Shown here in pieces: positions 6,634 to 14,511 of a DNA stretch of 22,204 bases. Where the stretch lies: the NCBI GenBank assembly GCA_041658405.1, contig JBBAAG010000051.1, positions 1-22,204 on the forward strand, in the 5' to 3' direction. Both the position numbers and the translations under genes were made by a program. Numbering within the stretch: position 1 is the stretch's first letter; each line of letters begins with the position of its first letter. The notes beneath the pieces were generated by a model. The model did no database searches. It was not told the DNA's origin and saw only the letters and a list, made by a program, of their open reading frames with translations. The DNA is from Elusimicrobiota bacterium (GTDB taxonomy: Bacteria; Elusimicrobiota; UBA5214; JBBAAG01).

Positions 6634-8604
6634 ATGATAAATACAAAAAATAGTTTGAATAACAAAATTATAGTTGGATTGGTTCAGATAAATAACAGTT
6701 TTTCTGGGCAAAACTATTTCCCGTATTCATTAGGACTACTTGTGGCATACGCGCAAAAGTATCCGGGAAATAAAGATTTATTTGATTTTTTAGTTCCAAT
6801 ATATAAAAGAGAAGCGGTTAGTGATGCTGTGAATAACCTGGAACCTGCGGAGATCATATTTTTCAGTACTTATGTGTGGAATACAAATATATCTCTTGAG
6901 ATAGCGAAAAAGGTTAAGAAGGATAAACCGGGTACGCTAATAGTATTCGGCGGGCCTCAGATTTCAATTAGAAATACGGAGCCATTCCTGCGTGAAAATC
7001 CTTTTGTTGATATAGCGTGTATCGGGGAAGGTGAGAGAACGTTTAATAATATTTTAAATTGTTATAAAACCGGGGATTACAGCAATGTACATTCTATTGC
7101 GTATCTAAAAGATAATGCGTGCCATCAGAACGTTTTAGGAGACAGGATTACTGAACTACGGGATATCCCATCGCCGTATACTACCGGAGTATTTGACTCT
7201 CTGATGAAAGCAAATCCAAACGAAAACTGGGTTGGGTTGTGGGAAACTAACCGAGGATGCCCGTTTTCGTGTACGTACTGTGTGTGGGGATCTAATACAC
7301 AGGATAAGATTTTTCAGCATCCAATTGAAAAGGTATACGAAGAAATTGATTGGTTCAGCCGTAACAAGATAGAATTCATTTTTTGCTGTGACGCGAATTT
7401 CGGGATTCTGAAGAGAGATAAGGATATTGTTGAGCATATAATCGCAAATAAAGAAAAGTACGGGTACCCAAAAGCTTTTTCTGTGCAGAACACAAAGAAT
7501 TCTGCGTTGAAGATATATGAAATATATAAACTTATGTCAGACGCGGGGTTAAGTAAAGGCGTGTCTCTGGCATTACAATCAGTTAATCCGTCAACACTGG
7601 AAAGTATCAGGCGGTCAAATGTATCAACTGAAACATTTCAGGAACTTCAGAATATTTTTAATGACAACAAAATCGCTACATTCACGGATTTAATCATTGC
7701 CTTGCCGGAAGAAACTTATGAATCATTTAGAAAAGGTACTTCTTCAATTATAGAAAATGGGCAGCATAATAGGATTCAGTTTATCAATCTAACTATTCTC
7801 ACAAATGCGGAGATGGATGATCTGGAGTACCAAAAGAAGTATGGGTTCATTATTAAAGAATCAAAAATCGTTAATATCCACGGGAATCTTGAAGCGGATA
7901 AAGTTCAGGAAAGCCAAAGAGTTGTGGTTGGTACCCATACAATGCCAAAAGAGGACTGGATAAAAACGCGGGTGTTCGGCTGGATGGTATCCTTGCTTTA
8001 TTTTAACAAACTTTTACAAGTGCCCTTTATAATTATGCGTAATAAATATTCGATTCCGTATCATGAATTATTCGATATTTTTATGTCGGCGGAAAAAACA
8101 GCGCCTATAATAAGTGAAATTAACAAGTTTTTTTGTGAGAAAGCAAATGATATACAAAACGGCGGGTATGAATACTGTGAATCAAAAGAATGGCTTAACA
8201 TCTGGTGGCCGGCTGATGAGTTGATGTTAATAAAGCTTTGTACAGGAGATAGGCTGTCAGGCTTTTATCGTGAAGCTGAAGCGTTAATCGGTAAATACCT
8301 GGAAGCCAAGCATATTGACGGGTATAACGAATTACTGCACGAAGCTGTGGCGTTGAATCAGCAATTATTGAAAACACCGTTGCAGCAAACAGATCTTGTG
8401 GTAGATATGTCGTATAACATCTGGGATGTGTACCGTGCTAAACTTGCCGGTGAGAATGTTGAGCTGTCTAAAGGAAAGTATTGCTATGAAATCATGCGTA
8501 CAGATAAAAAATGGCAGTCCTGGACTGACTGGTGCCGTGAAGTTATCTGGTGGTCAAATAAAGCAGGTGCATATCTATACTCATGTAAGAAAGTAGATAA
8601 ATGA
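6634..8604 (+). CDS. B12-binding-type radical SAM protein with uncharacterised C-terminal domain
   Basis: This 656-residue protein starts with a flavodoxin-like B12-binding region: IVFGGPQIS near 107-115, followed by IACIGEGE. It lacks an obvious DxHxxG cobalamin His motif. A radical SAM core carries the iron-sulfur motif Cys209-x3-Cys213-x2-Cys216 (RGCPFSCTYCVWG, codons from 7258). The last roughly 200 residues are rich in Trp and Tyr (EWLNIWWPADEL, SYNIWDVYRAKL, WTDWCREVIWW) and fit no domain I recognise. Radical SAM/B12 enzymes often methylate or rearrange unactivated carbons, so a C-methylation, epimerisation or rearrangement of a sugar is possible. An AAAGGA site at 6621-6626 supports the start. 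It overlaps the following SDR gene by ATGA. Confidence 0.85.
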   Translation: MINTKNSLNNKIIVGLVQINNSFSGQNYFPYSLGLLVAYAQKYPGNKDLFDFLVPIYKREAVSDAVNNLEPAEIIFFSTYVWNTNISLEIAKKVKKDKPGTLIVFGGPQISIRNTEPFLRENPFVDIACIGEGERTFNNILNCYKTGDYSNVHSIAYLKDNACHQNVLGDRITELRDIPSPYTTGVFDSLMKANPNENWVGLWETNRGCPFSCTYCVWGSNTQDKIFQHPIEKVYEEIDWFSRNKIEFIFCCDANFGILKRDKDIVEHIIANKEKYGYPKAFSVQNTKNSALKIYEIYKLMSDAGLSKGVSLALQSVNPSTLESIRRSNVSTETFQELQNIFNDNKIATFTDLIIALPEETYESFRKGTSSIIENGQHNRIQFINLTILTNAEMDDLEYQKKYGFIIKESKIVNIHGNLEADKVQESQRVVVGTHTMPKEDWIKTRVFGWMVSLLYFNKLLQVPFIIMRNKYSIPYHELFDIFMSAEKTAPIISEINKFFCEKANDIQNGGYEYCESKEWLNIWWPADELMLIKLCTGDRLSGFYREAEALIGKYLEAKHIDGYNELLHEAVALNQQLLKTPLQQTDLVVDMSYNIWDVYRAKLAGENVELSKGKYCYEIMRTDKKWQSWTDWCREVIWWSNKAGAYLYSCKKVDK

Positions 8605-9443
8605 AATTAAAAAATAAGGTAGCTATAATTACCGGCGGTGCAGGGGGTATTGGTAGAATACTCGTCAGTACTTTTATCAACGAAGGCGCGGTTGTTGTTG
8701 TTACAGATATTAACAGTGCGCAACTGAATAAAATCCCGGTGAAAACCGATAGGTTGATAAAGATTAAAGCCGATATCTCAAAAGTTAAGGATGTAAAGTT
8801 ACTGTTAAACAAAACTATCAGTAGTTTTGGTACGGTGGATATACTTGTGAACGCTGCTGCAGTCCAAACTCCAGTTGGCATACTTACGGAAGTGGATAGT
8901 AATGACTGGATAAAGACTGTTAATATTAATTTAGTCGGGACAATGTTATGCTGTAAACACGTACTACCGGTTATGCTCTCAAAGAAAAAAGGTAAAATAA
9001 TAAACTTCGCAGGTGGCGGTGCAACATTCCCGAGGAAATATTTTTCTGCCTATGCCGTATCAAAAACTGCAATTGTGAGGTTCACGGAGATAATCGCGGA
9101 AGAAGTTAAAGGACGGGGTGTTGATATCAACGCAATATCACCGGGTTCGGTTTATACCGGGATGATCGAAGACATAATCCGTGCCGGTAAAAAAGCAGGG
9201 GCCAGTGATTTAAAGACAGCGGTAAAAGTAAAAAACGGCGGCGGGGTATCACCGGAATTAGCGGCGAATCTGTGCGTGTACTTAGCTTCGGATGAATCTG
9301 ATGGAATTACAGGAAAACTTATAAGCGCAGTATGGGATAACTGGAAAGGTTTTTCAAAGAATATGTCCAAGATAAAAAACTCGTCATTGTACACGCTAAG
9401 ACGGGTTGATGGTATCAAAATCAAAGAAAGTGGACTGAGATAA
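8601..9443 (+). CDS. Short-chain dehydrogenase/reductase lacking the usual catalytic Ser
   Basis: This 280-residue classical SDR has a TGGAGGIG cofactor loop at 11-18, NAAA at 84-87, and Tyr151-x3-Lys155 (YAVSK), followed by SPGSV. The region that normally carries the active-site Ser reads NFAGGGAT (135-142), so Ala137/Gly138 stand where Ser is expected. The tail after 225 (SDGITGKLISAVWDNW) is typical of SDRs from polysaccharide loci rather than fatty-acid FabG proteins. It starts by four-base overlap with the radical SAM gene, suggesting the two act in sequence. A keto-sugar reduction or oxidation is likely; the substrate is unknown, and a non-redox role is possible. Confidence 0.85.
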   Translation: MKLKNKVAIITGGAGGIGRILVSTFINEGAVVVVTDINSAQLNKIPVKTDRLIKIKADISKVKDVKLLLNKTISSFGTVDILVNAAAVQTPVGILTEVDSNDWIKTVNINLVGTMLCCKHVLPVMLSKKKGKIINFAGGGATFPRKYFSAYAVSKTAIVRFTEIIAEEVKGRGVDINAISPGSVYTGMIEDIIRAGKKAGASDLKTAVKVKNGGGVSPELAANLCVYLASDESDGITGKLISAVWDNWKGFSKNMSKIKNSSLYTLRRVDGIKIKESGLR

Positions 9444-9455
9444 TAGAATAATAGT

Positions 9456-10694
9456 ATGGAAAAAATTAAAGCATTACTTCTCGGTGATTCTCTGGAAGAT
9501 GCGGTTAATGATTACGCTGTGGGTGTACTGGGAACCCTCCGCAGAAATATTGAGATCCTGACATTAGATTATAAAAAACTATACTGCAGCCATGGCTTGT
9601 ATGGTATGCAAGAGTATATAAAAACATTTATTGAAAAAAACAATATTAATACTATATTCTACTGGCCAGGCCCCGCGAATTTTGATTTTAACGTACATTT
9701 TTTTGAAAAATTACGGAGAAACTGTTTTGTAGTGATGTGGATTGGCGGGGATACAGAACATTACTTTGAAGGAAGAGACCAGTATTACGCGCAGGCAATG
9801 GATTATGTCATTAATGACGAATTAATAGCGCCGTATAAGTTTAATCAGATAGGGATAGCTTCTGCGTATTTCCCAAACGCATGTGACCGGGAACATTATC
9901 ATAAAATTGAAGGGTTGAAGTTAGATACCGATGTGTCATTCATAGGGCTACTCAGCGATAAAATCGGGCGGAGAGAGTATGTTAAGTATCTTGAAGAAAA
10001 CAGTGTCAATATCAAAACATACGGCGTGGATTCTGTTAACGGTACAATCTCACGTGAAGAAAAAGTGGCGTTGTTTAACAGGACAAAAATTAATCTTAAT
10101 TTTACCGGAACTGCAGAAGTTACGCGTTTAACAAGAAATAACAGAATCAACAGGAGAAAAAAGCAAGTTAAGGGAAGAGTGATTGAGATAACGCTTTCCG
10201 GTGGATTTGTATTATCCGAATATGTACCCAGCCTTGAGCATTTATTTGTTATTGGCAAAGAAATTGATGTTTTTTATGATAAAGAAGAATTACTGGAGAA
10301 AGTCAGGTACTACCTTAATAATGAAGAACAACGGGTAAGTATTGCGCAATGCGGGTATGATCGTTCGGTTAAGGATTATGATATACAACTTGCAGTACCA
10401 AGATTATTGGCTAAATTAGAGGAATATCGCGCTAATAAGAAGTACAGGCCATCCGAGATATATCTTGACCCGGAATTCATAAGGAATTATTCAACATATA
10501 GGATACACTGGATACTAAAGTTTCTTAAAGCATCGAACTTGAACCTGGTTTTTGAAGAACTAAAAATTGTAATGAAATATATGAAGATAGACTGGTATCA
10601 GGTACGCGTATTTTTTATTGAAGAGATACTAGACAATTTTCCAAAACTGAAATCTGTACTAAAACGTATAGTTGAAGGAAAACAGAAAGTTTAA
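9456..10694 (+). CDS. CgeB-like glycosyltransferase (copy 1)
   Basis: This 412-residue soluble protein has the CgeB/GT-B-like layout. A weakly conserved N-terminal half holds IFYWPGP and MWIGGD (94-99). The second half has DVSFIG at 159-164, KINLNFTG at 211-218, then KGRVIEITLSGGFVLSEY at 239-256 and GKEIDVFYDKEELLEKVRYYL from 267. The second-half motifs are those of CgeB-type family-1-like glycosyltransferases common in polysaccharide clusters. It probably transfers a nucleotide sugar to a glycan or lipid carrier at the inner face of the membrane. It is paralogous to the gene at 14512-15744, which lies on the other side of the transketolase-epimerase genes. Donor and acceptor cannot be read from sequence. 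Confidence 0.8.
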   Translation: MEKIKALLLGDSLEDAVNDYAVGVLGTLRRNIEILTLDYKKLYCSHGLYGMQEYIKTFIEKNNINTIFYWPGPANFDFNVHFFEKLRRNCFVVMWIGGDTEHYFEGRDQYYAQAMDYVINDELIAPYKFNQIGIASAYFPNACDREHYHKIEGLKLDTDVSFIGLLSDKIGRREYVKYLEENSVNIKTYGVDSVNGTISREEKVALFNRTKINLNFTGTAEVTRLTRNNRINRRKKQVKGRVIEITLSGGFVLSEYVPSLEHLFVIGKEIDVFYDKEELLEKVRYYLNNEEQRVSIAQCGYDRSVKDYDIQLAVPRLLAKLEEYRANKKYRPSEIYLDPEFIRNYSTYRIHWILKFLKASNLNLVFEELKIVMKYMKIDWYQVRVFFIEEILDNFPKLKSVLKRIVEGKQKV

Positions 10695-10777
10695 CAACAC
10701 AAATTAATTTTGTATACTAAATATAGTAAGCCAAGATGTAAAGAGAGTTGCAGGGTTGTGTAGAGTAAGGATATGGT
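10695..10777 (+). promoter_or_regulatory. Intergenic spacer ahead of the split transketolase, possible weak promoter
   Basis: This is the longest gap inside the polysaccharide block (83 bases) and is AT-rich at its left end. It holds two small inverted repeats: an imperfect ACAAATTAATTTTGT at 10699-10713, and TACTA/TAGTA arms with a four-base loop at 10715-10728. TATACT at 10713-10718 resembles a -10 box, but the region 17 bases upstream is a poor -35. A TAAGGA sequence shortly before 10778 fits a ribosome-binding site. There is no GC-rich stem with a T run, so no terminator is called. Confidence 0.25.
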
Positions 10778-11602
10778 ATGGCAAAAATAATAGATTTTAA
10801 TTATTTAAAAAATAAAGCTAAATACGTAAAAATTGAGACATTAAAGATTCATAAAATTGCGCCGGAAACACGGCTGGCGTCTTCCTTGTCCCCTATAGAA
10901 ATACTGGTAACAATGTTTCATGGAAAAATCATGAAATTTAATAAAAATAATGTTTGGAGCGAGAAAAGAGACCGGTTTATTATAAGCAAACCGCATGGGG
11001 TTGTGTGTATGTATCCCATACTTGCAGATCTGGGTGTGATTTCAAAAAAGTCACTATCAACTGTATGTCAGCAAGGGTCAAAACTTGGTGGTATACCGGA
11101 CTTCACCACACCGGGATTTGAAACAATTAATGGTTCACTGGGGCATGGTATAGGGGTTGCGTGCGGGATAGCGCTTGCTTTAAAAGCAAAACGGTCAAAA
11201 TCAAAAATGTTTGTATTAATGGGAGACGGTGAGCTTTATGAAGGATCTGTGTGGGAAGCGATAATGTTTGCAGGACAGCATAAACTTGATAACCTGATTT
11301 TGGTAATTGATAAGAACGGGCGGTGTATGCTTGATTTCTGTAACAAAATCATTGATCTTGACCCGCTTGACAAAAAGTTTAATATATTCGGATGGCAGGC
11401 AAAGACAGTTGATGGCCATGATATGCGTAAACTACATACCGCGTTCACCGGATTGTTAAATTCAAAAAATAAGTCGCCAAAAGTCCTTATTGCTGAAACA
11501 ATAAAGGGTAAATCCGTGCCTTCACTAGAAAAAGATGAGATGTGTCATATACGAACCGTAAGTCCTGATGAGATTGACAGGATTATTAAAGGCCTAAAAT
11601 GA
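10778..11602 (+). CDS. Transketolase-like TPP enzyme, N-terminal (cofactor-binding) subunit
   Basis: This 274-residue protein is the TPP-binding half of a split transketolase. It has the TPP/Mg motif GDGELYEGSVWEA at 149-161 ending at Asn180, plus GSLGHGIGVACG at 119-130 and SKPH at 70-73 (SKGH in typical enzymes). The GHxG segment that supplies an active-site His in ordinary transketolases reads TRLA, with Arg32 at the expected His position. Transketolases move a two-carbon ketol unit between sugars. In a polysaccharide cluster such an enzyme could add a two-carbon branch or make an unusual ketose, but this is inference. The stop overlaps the C-terminal subunit start as ATGA, as expected for partners. 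Confidence 0.85.
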   Translation: MAKIIDFNYLKNKAKYVKIETLKIHKIAPETRLASSLSPIEILVTMFHGKIMKFNKNNVWSEKRDRFIISKPHGVVCMYPILADLGVISKKSLSTVCQQGSKLGGIPDFTTPGFETINGSLGHGIGVACGIALALKAKRSKSKMFVLMGDGELYEGSVWEAIMFAGQHKLDNLILVIDKNGRCMLDFCNKIIDLDPLDKKFNIFGWQAKTVDGHDMRKLHTAFTGLLNSKNKSPKVLIAETIKGKSVPSLEKDEMCHIRTVSPDEIDRIIKGLK

Positions 11603-12543
11603 AAAAAACAAGAATTATGCGCGATGTCTTCATTGGTAATCTTGTACAAATAATGTCAGAGAGGAAAGACGTTTTCTTTCTCTCAGCTGATATGGGTGCC
11701 CGCGCGCTGGATACTCTCAAACAAAAATGCAGGGACAGGTTTATTAATGTGGGGATTGCGGAACAGAACCTGATTAATGTAGCTGTTGGTTTGGGGTTGG
11801 AAGGTTATATTTCATACGCTTATGCCATAGCGCCGTTCTTATCAATGCGTGCATTTGAACAGATAAGGAATAATGTTTCGTTAATGTTTACCAATAGAAA
11901 GTTTAATATAAATCTTTTATCAGTTGGTATCGGTATTAGTTATGATGTTACCGGCCCGTCACATCATTGCTTTGAAGATATTGCATTGATGAGAATGCTG
12001 CCTAATATGATGGTATTCTCGCCAAGCGACTGTGTGCTCATAGAAAAGTTTGTTAATTACTCTTTAGTTCACAAAAACCCAAAGTATATAAGGTTTGATG
12101 GTAAACCGGTTGATGATATATACGATGCGGGGAGTAAGATAGATTTTGAAAAAGGCTTTGTTGAACTTATAAAAGGTAACGATACATGCATGGTTTCTAC
12201 GGGTATAATGACGCATAATGCGTTAAGAGTAACAAGGCTTAATCCAAATCTTAAGATTGGCCTTATAGATATGTTTGTGCTTAAGCCTGTAAAGGAAGAT
12301 TTGCTGTTTAATGCATTAAAAAAATATAAATATATTGTTACTCTGGAAGAAGCATGGCTGGATAACGGCGGATTGGATAGTTTGATCTCAAACGTATTAC
12401 ACAAAAACAATTCTAACGCTAGATTAAGAAAAGTCGGGTTCAAAGATAAATATGTGTTCGAGATCGGCAGCAGAAACTATTTGCATAAGATTTACAAGAT
12501 GGATGAGCACAGTATTCTTAGTTTAATAAAAAGTATGAAGTAG
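11599..12543 (+). CDS. Transketolase-like TPP enzyme, C-terminal (pyrimidine-binding) subunit
   Basis: This 314-residue protein is the second half of the split transketolase. It has GIAEQN at 52-57, with Glu55 as the conserved TPP-activating Glu, and EDIALMRMLPNM at 126-137. The segment before it reads GPSHH at 119-123, where ordinary transketolases have GATHQ-like sequences. The C-terminal part, with VSTGIMTHNALR and LEEAWLDNGGL, follows the transketolase C-domain. It starts by ATGA overlap with the N-terminal subunit and should form the active complex with it. The closest alternative, a DXS or pyruvate dehydrogenase E1-beta-like protein, fits less well. Substrate unknown. Confidence 0.85.
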   Translation: MKKTRIMRDVFIGNLVQIMSERKDVFFLSADMGARALDTLKQKCRDRFINVGIAEQNLINVAVGLGLEGYISYAYAIAPFLSMRAFEQIRNNVSLMFTNRKFNINLLSVGIGISYDVTGPSHHCFEDIALMRMLPNMMVFSPSDCVLIEKFVNYSLVHKNPKYIRFDGKPVDDIYDAGSKIDFEKGFVELIKGNDTCMVSTGIMTHNALRVTRLNPNLKIGLIDMFVLKPVKEDLLFNALKKYKYIVTLEEAWLDNGGLDSLISNVLHKNNSNARLRKVGFKDKYVFEIGSRNYLHKIYKMDEHSILSLIKSMK

Positions 12544-12550
12544 ATATAAG

Positions 12551-13540
12551 GTGAATAAACTACAGTTTTTGAAAAACAAAAATATTCTTATCTGCGGCGC
12601 TACAGGGTTAGTTGGAACTAATACTTTGTTAAAGTTAAAAGACGTTCCCGGGGTTAAGGTAAGAGCTGTCTATCATTCAAGAAAACCGCAAGTAATTTCA
12701 AAAAATATTGTTTACGTAAAAGCTGATTTAACCGATTTTAATGACTGCGTAAGGATCACTAAAGGTATTGATTACGTTATAATGGTTGCTGCAAAAATCG
12801 CGAGAAGAGATCCCGGAAGGTTATACTTAGTGCCCAATATTCTTATGAGTATGTATATGCTGGAAGCTGCATATAAAGCAGGAGTTAAGAAGTATGTCTG
12901 GTTGAGTAGTGCTACAGCGTATCCGCCTGTCAAAAGAAAATTGAAGGAAAGTGATATGTTCAGTAATGACCCGCATGATGCGTATTACCCTATAGGATGG
13001 GCAACTAGGTATATTGAAACATTATGCAAGATGTACGCGAAAAAGGTTGAGAATCCTATGACAACAATTGTCCTGCGTTCTTCAGCTATATACGGAGAGT
13101 ACGACGATTTTGAATTCGAGACATGCCAGGTCTTACCTGCATTAATAAGAAAAGTTGTTGAACGCCAGAACCCGATAGAAATCTGGGGTACAGGTTCTCT
13201 AAAGAGAGACTGTATTTACGTAAAGGATGTGGTTGACGCATGTTTAAAAGCGTTGAATGCAGTGGATGGTTTTACGGTACTCAATATAGGGCTGGGTAAG
13301 TCTTATAGCGTAAAAGAATTGTTGTACTTGATTTTGGATATCGATAACTATGATACCGCAAATATTGTGTGCAACAAGAAAAAGGTATTAAAGAAATTAC
13401 CTTCTATTGAAATTGATTGTACTAAAGCAAAGCATACTATTGGATTCATGCCTTCTTATACTATTAAAGAAGGGCTTGCTAATACTATTGCATGGTATCG
13501 TTCTTATCGTAGATCAGGTGATGGAGTTAAGAAAAACTAA
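12551..13540 (+). CDS. NAD-dependent epimerase/dehydratase-like protein without the SDR Lys (tandem copy 1)
   Basis: This extended-SDR protein (329 residues from GTG) has the cofactor loop GATGLVG at 16-22 and AAKIARRDPGR (80-90). Later it has RSSAIYGEYDDFEFET and the substrate-side IEIWGTGSLKRDCIYVKDVVDA, like GDP-fucose-synthase relatives. The usual YxxxK is not found. The region reads YYPIGWATRYIE (145-156), with Thr152 where the next gene has Lys150. Start is GTG at 12551, seven bases after the transketolase stop; TTG at 12569 would also fit the Rossmann start. It pairs with the tandem paralogue at 13545. The role is likely sugar epimerisation, dehydration or reduction; the lost Lys makes a specialised or partner role possible. 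Confidence 0.75.
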   Translation: MNKLQFLKNKNILICGATGLVGTNTLLKLKDVPGVKVRAVYHSRKPQVISKNIVYVKADLTDFNDCVRITKGIDYVIMVAAKIARRDPGRLYLVPNILMSMYMLEAAYKAGVKKYVWLSSATAYPPVKRKLKESDMFSNDPHDAYYPIGWATRYIETLCKMYAKKVENPMTTIVLRSSAIYGEYDDFEFETCQVLPALIRKVVERQNPIEIWGTGSLKRDCIYVKDVVDACLKALNAVDGFTVLNIGLGKSYSVKELLYLILDIDNYDTANIVCNKKKVLKKLPSIEIDCTKAKHTIGFMPSYTIKEGLANTIAWYRSYRRSGDGVKKN

Positions 13541-13544
13541 GGTT

Positions 13545-14510
13545 ATGGCTAAAACAAAGTTGTTAATCTGCGGTGCAAGCGGTTTTATCGGCAGAAATAT
13601 TGCTCAGTATTTTGCTGGTAAAAACGAGTATGAAGTTATTGGAACATACCTAAAAACCAAGCCTCCGTCTATACGTAATGTTGTTATGAAAAAAGTTGAC
13701 CTTACATCAAAAACTGAGGTTGATAAGCTAGTAAAAGGTGTGGATATATTGATACAAGCAGCTGCGACGACATCCGGGTCTAAGGAAATACTTGCAAAAC
13801 CGTATTATCATGTCACAGATAATGCAGTGATGAACTCGTTGATATACCGTGCTGCATTTGAGCATAAGGTGTCACGCGTAATATTTTTTAGCTGTGCAAT
13901 TATGTATGGCTCCGGGAAAAGTGCTGTCAAAGAAGAAGATTTTGATGCAAATAAGGAAATATATCCGAGTTATTTTGGTGCGGCATGGACTAAAGTATAT
14001 ATAGAAAAAATATGCGAATTTTATTCGCGTATCGGGCGAACAAAGTATACCGTCATCCGGCATTCTAATATCTACGGCCCGTATGATAAATATGATCTTG
14101 AACGGTCGCATGTGCTCGGTGCAACAATAACGAAAGTTATGCGTGCTGCAAAAAACAGCGAAATTGTTGTCTGGGGTAACGGAAAAGAAGCACGGGATAT
14201 ATTGTATGTATCAGACCTTGTGAGTTTTGTGGATAAAGTTATTAAGAAACAAAAAACGTCTTTCGAAATATTTAATGTTGGTAATGGATCTGTTACCACT
14301 ATTAAAGAACTTGTAGAGAAGATCATCAAGGGATCAGGGAAGAGTATTCGTATTGTTTATGACTTAACAAAGCCTCATATAAACACATCTGTATGCCTTA
14401 ATATAAACAAAGCGAAAAAAGAGATCGGGTGGAAACCTGAAGTATCATTAGAACAAGGCTTAAAGAAAACCATTTGCTGGTATAAACAAAATATAAGAGC
14501 ACAAACATGA
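13545..14510 (+). CDS. NAD-dependent epimerase/dehydratase-like protein (tandem copy 2)
   Basis: This 321-residue extended SDR is a diverged sister of the preceding gene. It has GASGFIG at 10-16, IFFSCAIMYG at 113-122, SYFGAAWTKVYIE at 142-154 with Lys150 kept, HSNIYGPYDKYDLE, and VVWGNGKEARDILYVSDLV. The Tyr of the motif is seven residues before Lys150 rather than four, so this is not the canonical YxxxK. The start at 13545 is chosen because the Rossmann motif then begins near residue 8, as in its homologues, and because an open frame extending to 13407 would overlap the previous gene with a Leu/Ile-rich, low-complexity sequence. It is four bases from the previous stop. Function is probably in the same sugar pathway as the transketolase; the reaction is not known. 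Confidence 0.75.
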   Translation: MAKTKLLICGASGFIGRNIAQYFAGKNEYEVIGTYLKTKPPSIRNVVMKKVDLTSKTEVDKLVKGVDILIQAAATTSGSKEILAKPYYHVTDNAVMNSLIYRAAFEHKVSRVIFFSCAIMYGSGKSAVKEEDFDANKEIYPSYFGAAWTKVYIEKICEFYSRIGRTKYTVIRHSNIYGPYDKYDLERSHVLGATITKVMRAAKNSEIVVWGNGKEARDILYVSDLVSFVDKVIKKQKTSFEIFNVGNGSVTTIKELVEKIIKGSGKSIRIVYDLTKPHINTSVCLNINKAKKEIGWKPEVSLEQGLKKTICWYKQNIRAQT

Positions 14511-14511
14511 T

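Noticed and set aside
10699..10728. Inverted repeats as a transcription terminator
   Set aside because: The arms are short and AT-rich with no following T run.
13407..13544. N-terminal extension of the second tandem epimerase gene
   Set aside because: It would overlap 134 bases of the previous gene and encodes a Leu/Ile-rich stretch not expected before the Rossmann start; ATG at 13545 gives the normal N terminus.
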